Of a DNA stretch of 16,095 nt, positions 11,089-16,095 are shown piece by piece. Each line of letters starts with the position of its first letter. The first letter of the stretch is position 1. The position numbers were made by a program, and so were the translations under genes. The DNA is from CAZNNH01 sp964574335 (GTDB taxonomy: Bacteria > Acidobacteriota > Vicinamibacteria > Fen-336), in the NCBI GenBank assembly GCA_964574335.1, contig CAZNNH010000142.1:1-16095 (forward strand), written 5' to 3'. A model generated the notes under the pieces. The model was given only the letters and a program-made list of their open reading frames with translations, made no database searches and was not told where the DNA came from.

Positions 11089-12693
11089 ATGATCTCCAGT
11101 GCTCGCAGGGCTGCAATCGCCTGGGCCGGCGCGTGGGTTCTGGCGGCGACGACGGCCGCTGCGCAGGGCCTCGAGGCGCGCATCGTCGTCGACGCCGATC
11201 GCCCTGGACCGACGATCGATCCCAACATCTACGGCCAGTTCGTCGAGCACCTGGGGCGTGGGGTGCACGAGGGTATCTGGGTGGGTGAGGACTCCCCGAC
11301 ACCCAACGTCCGCGGCATCCGCAGTGACGTCGTCGGGGCGCTGCGCAAGATCCACGTGCCGCTGGTGCGCTGGCCGGGCGGCTGCTTCGCCGAGCTCTAT
11401 CACTGGCGGGACGGCGTCGGGCCCCGCCACCTCAGGCCGCTGGGCGTGAACGCCGCCTGGGGCGACGAGCCCGAGACCCGCGCCTTCGGCTCCGACGAGC
11501 TCATGGACTTCCTCGACCAGATCGGCGCCAAGGCGTTTGTCTCGATCAACGTCGCCAGCGGCTCGCCCGCCGAGGCGCAGGCATGGCTCCAGTACCTCAC
11601 CGGGCCCACCGCCTCGGGTCCCGGGCAGGAGCGAGCCCGCAATGGCCACCCGCAGCCCTACGAGGTCCCCTTCGTCGGCATCGGCAACGAGACCTGGGGC
11701 TGCGGCGGCAACATGACGGCCGAGCACTACTCGGACGTCTACCGGCGATACGTGAGCGTCCTGGGACGCTACGGGACGCTGGTGGCGTCCGATGCCAACT
11801 CCGACGACTACGCCTGGACCGAGACCCTGCTCCAGCGGGCCCTCTACCGCCACGCCGTGCCCACAGTGCCCACTCCGCTGGCCTACATCAGCAAGCGCCC
11901 GCTGATCGACATGCTGTCGGTGCACTTCTACACCTTCGCCGGCAACGACTGGGGGGACAAGAGCCCTGCCACCGGCTTCAGTGAGAACGACTGGGCCCGC
12001 TCCCTGGAGCGCACCTACGAGATGGACGAGCTGATCAGGCGCCACGGCGCCCTCCTCGACCGGTACGACCCGGAGCGCCGCATTGGGCTGTCCATCAGCG
12101 AATGGGGGACCTGGTGGGCTACCGAGAAGGATCGGCCCTCCAACCTCTACCAGACGACCACCCTGCGTGACGCGGTGATCGCGGGGCTCACGCTGAACAT
12201 CTTCCAGAACCACGCCGAGCGGGTGCGGATGGCCAACATCGCGCAGATGGTCAACGTGCTGCAGGCGATGATCCTCACCCGCGGCGAGAGGATGATCGTC
12301 ACCCCGACCTATCACGTGTTCGACCTGTACCAGGCGCACCAGGGCGCGACGCAGGTGCCGGTGCGGGTGTCCGCACCCGATTACTCCTTCGGCGAGGTGA
12401 GGCTGCCGTCGATCAGCGCCTCAGCCTCGCGGAACGATCGCGGCAGCCTCACGCTGTCGCTGGTGAACCTGGATCCGAACCGGGACGTCCTCGTTCGCGC
12501 CGAGGTGCGTGGGTTCGCTGCGCGCCAAGCCACCGCGCGCGTGGTCACGGCCGCCAACATGGATGCCCACCCGGACTTCGATGCCCCCGATCCGCTGGTG
12601 CCGGTCGAGCTGCCCGGGCTCGTCGTCAGCGGCGGCTCGGTGACGTTCACCGCGCCGTCGAAGTCGGTCCTGGTGATCGATCTACGAGAGTAG
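11089..12693 (+). CDS. Secreted alpha-L-arabinofuranosidase, GH51
   Basis: A 534-residue enzyme. Residues 1-25 form a signal peptide (ARRAAIAWAGAWVLAATTAA, then AQ; cleavage expected after A25). The catalytic barrel starts at about 45 (DPNIYGQFVEHLGRGVHEGI) and includes VRWPGGCF. The acid/base is Glu201 in FVGIGNETWGCGGNM, and the nucleophile is Glu338 in LSISEWGTWW. The final 100 or so residues form the usual beta-sandwich. It would release terminal arabinose from arabinan, arabinoxylan or arabino-oligosaccharides in the periplasm or outside the cell. ATG 11089 is chosen because it gives the signal peptide; no strong ribosome site is seen. The gene stands alone, divergent from the small secreted-protein/DUF1330 pair. 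GH51 enzymes are often cytosolic, so export is notable. Confidence 0.93.
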   Translation: MISSARRAAIAWAGAWVLAATTAAAQGLEARIVVDADRPGPTIDPNIYGQFVEHLGRGVHEGIWVGEDSPTPNVRGIRSDVVGALRKIHVPLVRWPGGCFAELYHWRDGVGPRHLRPLGVNAAWGDEPETRAFGSDELMDFLDQIGAKAFVSINVASGSPAEAQAWLQYLTGPTASGPGQERARNGHPQPYEVPFVGIGNETWGCGGNMTAEHYSDVYRRYVSVLGRYGTLVASDANSDDYAWTETLLQRALYRHAVPTVPTPLAYISKRPLIDMLSVHFYTFAGNDWGDKSPATGFSENDWARSLERTYEMDELIRRHGALLDRYDPERRIGLSISEWGTWWATEKDRPSNLYQTTTLRDAVIAGLTLNIFQNHAERVRMANIAQMVNVLQAMILTRGERMIVTPTYHVFDLYQAHQGATQVPVRVSAPDYSFGEVRLPSISASASRNDRGSLTLSLVNLDPNRDVLVRAEVRGFAARQATARVVTAANMDAHPDFDAPDPLVPVELPGLVVSGGSVTFTAPSKSVLVIDLRE

Positions 12694-12808
12694 AGGCCGC
12701 ACGCGGTCACCAGGCGGACGAGGCTGCCACTGTCGCGCCGACCAGCGTGCTCCGAGACCAGCGCGCCACCTACGCTCGGGATCCGACCCCTGCTAGAGTG
12801 ATGCCGCC

Positions 12809-14491
12809 ATGACCGGGTGGGCGCTGGACCTCGGCACCACGAACTCCGGGATCGCCCGGTGGGACGAGGCCGTGGGCCAGCCGCAGCTCGTGGAGCTGCC
12901 CGAGGTCTGCCGCCGCCCCGAGCGTGACGACCCGCTCGAGGCGCCACGCATGGTGCCGTCGGCCGTACACCTGCTGGAGAAGCCCGGCGTCCTCGACCGT
13001 CTCGGGAGCTGGCCGCCTCTCGCGCGCCGGGTGTTTCTCGGCCGGCGCGCCCTGATCGGCCGGCCGGCCCTGGAGCGGAACCGGGATGTCGTGCACGCGG
13101 CCTTCGTCCCCACCTTCAAGGCCGCGTTGTCCAGCGAGTCCACCCGGCCCCTCGCCCGCCTCGGACGGCGGGCGGTGACCGCCCGCGCGGTGGCGCGGGC
13201 CTTCCTGCGCGAGCTGTTGGTGGCGGTGAAGCGGTCGACCGGCGAGCGGATCCGCGACCTGGTCGTCACCTCGCCGGTGTCGGCGTTCGAGACCTACCGC
13301 GCCGAGGTGCAGGACCTGCTGCGGGGGCTCGGGGTGGGGCGGGTTCGCTTCGTGGACGAGCCGGTGGCGGCGGCCCTCGGCTACGGCCTCAGCCTCTCCC
13401 ACGAGCGAACGGTGCTGGTGGTGGACATCGGCGGCGGCACCATGCACGTCGTGCTGGTGGCCCTCTCGCCGCGCGGGGCGATGTGCGGGGAAGCCCGCGT
13501 CCTCGCCAAGCAGAGCCGGCCCTTCGGCGGAAACGCCGTGGACGGCTGGGTGCTTGAGGAAGCGTGCCGCCAGGCCGGCTACCCGGCTCCCGATGCGCTG
13601 GGCGACGACGAGACGCGGTTCTGGAGACGCTTGATGCTGGCCGAGGCCTGCCGGGTGAAGGAGGCCGTCCACTTCGATGAGACGGCGGCTTTCCGGGTCA
13701 TGCCCCCCGGGTTCGGCCAGGCTTCGGGAAAGCCCGGCCTCGGCACGTCCCTGCAGACCTTCACCCGATCCCAGCTCGCCGAGCTGCTCGAGCGCAACGG
13801 GTTCTTCCATGGCCTGGAGGCCTGCCTGGCCGCGATCTTCGAGGACGGGAAGGCCGACGTCGAGGACGTGGACGACGTGCTGCTGGTGGGGGGCTCGACG
13901 CTGCTGCCGGGCGTGTTCCCGCGTCTGGAGCAGAGGTTCGAGCGCCGACGGATCCGGGCCTGGCAGCCGTTCGAGGCGGTGGCGTACGGCGGGGCGTGCT
14001 TCGCCGCGGACCGGATCGGCACCCACGACTTCATCGTCCACGACTACGCCTTCGTGACCCACGACGGCAAGACCGGCGAGGCGCAGCACACGGTGATCGT
14101 CCCCCGGGGGACGCGGTTCCCGACGCCCCCCGACCTCTGGAGGCGTCAGCTCGTTCCGACCTGCTCTCTCGGCGAGCCGGAGTCGATCTTTCGGCTGGTG
14201 ATCTGCGAGGTGGCGCGGGGCGACGGGACCGAGAGGCGCTTCGTGTTCGACGCGTCGGGCGACCTGCACAAGGTGGGGGGGACGGACGGGAAGGAGCAGG
14301 TGATCGTGCCGCTCAACGCCTCCTCCCCGACGCTCGGCTACCTCGAGCCGCCCCACGACCCGAAGGACCGCCGCCCGCGGCTCGAGATCTCCTTCGGCGT
14401 CAACGCCGAGCGCTGGCTGGTGGCGACGGTCGTCGACCTGCTCACACGGAAGGAGCTGATGAGCCGGGAGCCGGTCGTGCGCCTGATCTGA
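12809..14491 (+). CDS. Hsp70-family (DnaK-like) protein
   Basis: A 560-residue Hsp70 relative with an actin-type ATPase domain: WALDLGTTNSGIARW (phosphate 1, residues 4-18), FVDEPVAAALGYG (181-193), VVDIGGGTMHVVLV (phosphate 2, 205-217) and the adenosine motif LLVGGSTLLPGV (358-369). After about 405 comes a shorter beta-rich region, possibly a reduced substrate-binding domain; no C-terminal lid is evident. The protein is shorter than DnaK (about 630) and lacks the close DnaK sequence, so it is a lineage-specific Hsp70-like protein rather than the housekeeping chaperone. A weak -10-like TAGAGT lies at 12794-12799; no good ribosome site is visible. The HEAT protein gene begins 27 nt after its stop. 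Confidence 0.9.
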   Translation: MTGWALDLGTTNSGIARWDEAVGQPQLVELPEVCRRPERDDPLEAPRMVPSAVHLLEKPGVLDRLGSWPPLARRVFLGRRALIGRPALERNRDVVHAAFVPTFKAALSSESTRPLARLGRRAVTARAVARAFLRELLVAVKRSTGERIRDLVVTSPVSAFETYRAEVQDLLRGLGVGRVRFVDEPVAAALGYGLSLSHERTVLVVDIGGGTMHVVLVALSPRGAMCGEARVLAKQSRPFGGNAVDGWVLEEACRQAGYPAPDALGDDETRFWRRLMLAEACRVKEAVHFDETAAFRVMPPGFGQASGKPGLGTSLQTFTRSQLAELLERNGFFHGLEACLAAIFEDGKADVEDVDDVLLVGGSTLLPGVFPRLEQRFERRRIRAWQPFEAVAYGGACFAADRIGTHDFIVHDYAFVTHDGKTGEAQHTVIVPRGTRFPTPPDLWRRQLVPTCSLGEPESIFRLVICEVARGDGTERRFVFDASGDLHKVGGTDGKEQVIVPLNASSPTLGYLEPPHDPKDRRPRLEISFGVNAERWLVATVVDLLTRKELMSREPVVRLI

Positions 14492-14518
14492 GGACGACAT
14501 CTCGAGGAGAACGGCCCC

Positions 14519-15862
14519 GTGGAGACACTGCTGCCCTTCATCTTCGTCATCCCCGGCGTGATCGCCGTGTCGGTCGGCTACCTGGTGAGCTCCGCGCGCC
14601 GGCGGGGGCACGTTCGCCTCTGGGAAGCGGCGGCGAAACGGGTCGGCCTTGCGAGCGTCCAGCAGTCGGAGGGACACCTGTTCGGAGGCGAGTTCGTGAC
14701 CGGACGGCTCGGGCGCCTGCGGGTGCGCCTCGAGCGCTACCGGCACGGCGACCACGAGCACGGCACGAAGATCATCGTCGGCCTGGGCCACGGCGCTGCC
14801 GGGCTGTCGCTGCGTCGCGAGGGCCTGGCCACCGCGTTCGAGAAGCGCTTCGTCGGCGAGCGTGAGATCGAGATCGGCGACCCTGCGTTCGACGAGGAGT
14901 ACTTCATTCAGGGGCGGGCTCCGCTGGCCAGCGCCCTCCTCGACGCCGAGACCCGGCGGCGGGTGGCGGAGCTGATGCGGGGGACGGTTGCGGTCCCTTT
15001 TGTCGGAGAGATGGACATCGCGCCGTCGCTGAGCGACGGCGTCCTCGAGGCGCGGGTCATAGAGAGCGGCTTCTCGGGGGCCGGCGAGCGGGTGCCGGAG
15101 ATCCTCGAGCTGATGGTCGACGTGGCACGCCGTCTGGTCGCCCCGGCCGACGTGGCGGCGCGCATCGCCGAGAACCTGAGAACGGAACCCGAGGCGGAGG
15201 CCCGGCTGACGGGGCTGCTGACGCTCTCCCGTGAGTTCCCACAACACCCGGCCACGCGGGAGGCTCAGCTCGCGGCCCGCGAGGATCCGATCCCGGAGGT
15301 GCGCCTGCGCGCCGCAATGGCGCTCGGCGAGGAAGGGCGGGAGACGCTCCTGGCCCTGGTCACCGGTTCCGGCGCCAACGACGCGTGCGTGGCCCGGGCG
15401 ATCGGGGCCCTCGGCGGTCGGCTGCCGGGGGAGGTGGCGGAGGCGACGCTGCGGCGCGCGCTGGCGGGACCCGGGCGGCCGAGGACCGCCCGGGCGTGTC
15501 TCGAGGCGCTGGTCCCTCTCAGGGGGGCCGCGGCGGAGGGGCTGATGCTCTCCGCGCTGCGACACCAGGACGGCCAGGTGGCCCTGGCCGCCGCCGAGGC
15601 GCTCGGCCGGGCCGGGACGGTGGGGGCGGTGGCGGCGCTACGCGACGCCGCCAAACGGGGCGCTGACCTGGCCCGGGCGGGCCGGCAGGCGATCGCCGAG
15701 ATCCAGTCGCGGCTCACGGGTGCCGAGCCCGGCCAGCTCTCGCTGGCCGTGGGCGAGGCCGGTGCCCTTTCGCTGGCGGACACCGAGCCGGGAAGGCTGA
15801 GCCTCGTCGAAGAGAAGGCGCCGGTGGCCCCGAAGCCGGAAGGGGAACAAGTCGCGGAGTAG
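14519..15862 (+). CDS. Membrane-anchored HEAT-repeat protein of unknown function
   Basis: A 447-residue protein starting at GTG 14519, about 10 nt after GAGGAGA. Residues 4-24 (LLPFIFVIPGVIAVSVGYLV) are a single N-terminal transmembrane helix followed by RRR, so the bulk should be cytoplasmic. Residues about 30-215 are an alpha/beta region I cannot assign. Residues about 220-395 contain HEAT-like helical repeats (for example VRLRAAMALGEEGRETLLAL and GQVALAAAEALGRAGTVGAV). The end has three 10-residue repeats with G-x-L-S-L (405-409, 415-419, 425-429) and a Pro/Glu tail. It forms an operon with the Hsp70-like gene, so it may be a membrane partner or scaffold for that chaperone (inference). Confidence 0.8.
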   Translation: METLLPFIFVIPGVIAVSVGYLVSSARRRGHVRLWEAAAKRVGLASVQQSEGHLFGGEFVTGRLGRLRVRLERYRHGDHEHGTKIIVGLGHGAAGLSLRREGLATAFEKRFVGEREIEIGDPAFDEEYFIQGRAPLASALLDAETRRRVAELMRGTVAVPFVGEMDIAPSLSDGVLEARVIESGFSGAGERVPEILELMVDVARRLVAPADVAARIAENLRTEPEAEARLTGLLTLSREFPQHPATREAQLAAREDPIPEVRLRAAMALGEEGRETLLALVTGSGANDACVARAIGALGGRLPGEVAEATLRRALAGPGRPRTARACLEALVPLRGAAAEGLMLSALRHQDGQVALAAAEALGRAGTVGAVAALRDAAKRGADLARAGRQAIAEIQSRLTGAEPGQLSLAVGEAGALSLADTEPGRLSLVEEKAPVAPKPEGEQVAE

Positions 15863-15946
15863 CAGGGCCCCTCGCCGACGAGAAGCCGCCGTGCGTCTCA
15901 CCCGATGGCGTCACGTTACCCGCGGCCACTCGCGCCAGGGCGCCGA
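15863..15946. other. Intergenic region after the HEAT gene
   Basis: No gene, RNA or convincing terminator is visible here. A TTGACA-like motif on the minus strand (around 15968-15973) lacks a proper -10 box. Confidence 0.4.
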
Positions 15947-16095
15947 CTAGTCCGCCTGTCGATTGTTGTCAAGCCTCCAAGGGATGGCCTGCTCGAACTC
16001 GCGAGGCTGATCACATTTCGGCCACGTCGGGCGGATGGCTTCGGTCAGGGCCCACCCTCTCCCCACGACACGGACCGGCTCTGGAATTCTCTGAA
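15947..16095 (-). CDS. Possible 3' end of an ORF entering from the right edge
   Basis: On the minus strand, 48 codons are open from the right edge to TAG at 15949-15947, reading for example GRGWALTEAIRPTW and AIPWRLDNNRQAD. About 70% of third positions are G or C, lower than the neighbouring genes, and no family is recognised. An open frame this short is expected by chance in GC-rich DNA, so it is listed only as a possibility. Confidence 0.2.
   Translation of the reverse strand, partial: QRIPEPVRVVGRGWALTEAIRPTWPKCDQPREFEQAIPWRLDNNRQAD

Noticed and set aside
12770..15565. A 931-codon open frame on the minus strand opposite the Hsp70 and HEAT genes
   Set aside because: It is the antisense of two genes with clear protein families. 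Its translation is Arg/Pro/His-rich low-complexity sequence, as expected from shadow frames in very GC-rich DNA.
1..16095. CRISPR arrays, tRNA or rRNA genes, insertion sequences
   Set aside because: No regularly spaced repeats, cloverleaf or rRNA-like sequence, transposase or terminal repeats could be seen on either strand.

Overview
This is a very GC-rich (roughly 70%), gene-dense bacterial segment with codons ending mostly in G or C, GTG and TTG starts beside ATG, and tightly packed operons. The gene set suggests a Gram-negative-type bacterium with a plant-polysaccharide diet and anaerobic or microaerobic metal and redox chemistry: a selenocysteine protein, CGGC-domain proteins, an orange-protein (ORP/NifX-like) cluster and arabinan-active glycosidases. 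Acidobacteriota or a deltaproteobacterial-grade phylum would fit, but no marker gene settles the taxonomy.

Layout. (1) 1-107: start of a GH43 glycosidase on the minus strand. (2) 294-1468, minus: a two-gene operon of an XRE-cupin regulator and a CGGC-domain protein. (3) 1709-2317, plus: a peroxiredoxin whose peroxidatic cysteine codon is TGA, followed by a good bacterial SECIS hairpin; it reads as a selenoprotein. (4) 2376-2729, minus: a second CGGC-domain protein, convergent with the peroxiredoxin across a large GC hairpin. (5) 2975-10387, plus: one continuous ten-gene operon (NifX-like, DUF5320, NifX-like, a tandemly fused pair of ferredoxin-containing MinD ATPases, an Mrp-ORP fusion, FmdB zinc ribbon, hotdog thioesterase, NifU/IscU scaffold, NifS/IscS cysteine desulfurase, ZIP metal transporter), with gaps of 0-23 nt or short overlaps. 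(6) 10413-10956, minus: DUF1330 protein and a small secreted or lipoprotein-like protein. (7) 11089-12693, plus: secreted GH51 alpha-L-arabinofuranosidase. (8) 12809-15862, plus: Hsp70-family protein and a membrane-anchored HEAT-repeat protein. The last 230 nt hold no confident gene.

How it may work together. The ten-gene operon looks like a self-contained metallocluster assembly line: NifS supplies sulfur, NifU scaffolds it, the Mrp and MinD-ferredoxin ATPases carry or insert clusters, the NifX/ORP-type small proteins receive the cofactor, and the ZIP carrier may supply a metal. This resembles the orange-protein (Mo-Cu cluster) loci of Desulfovibrio, but with its own NifU/NifS and a fused double ATPase. 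Next to it lies a redox-defence module (selenoperoxiredoxin between two CGGC proteins). Functional linkage between the two modules is inference. The most striking observation is the selenocysteine peroxiredoxin, which has also lost the usual C-terminal resolving cysteine.
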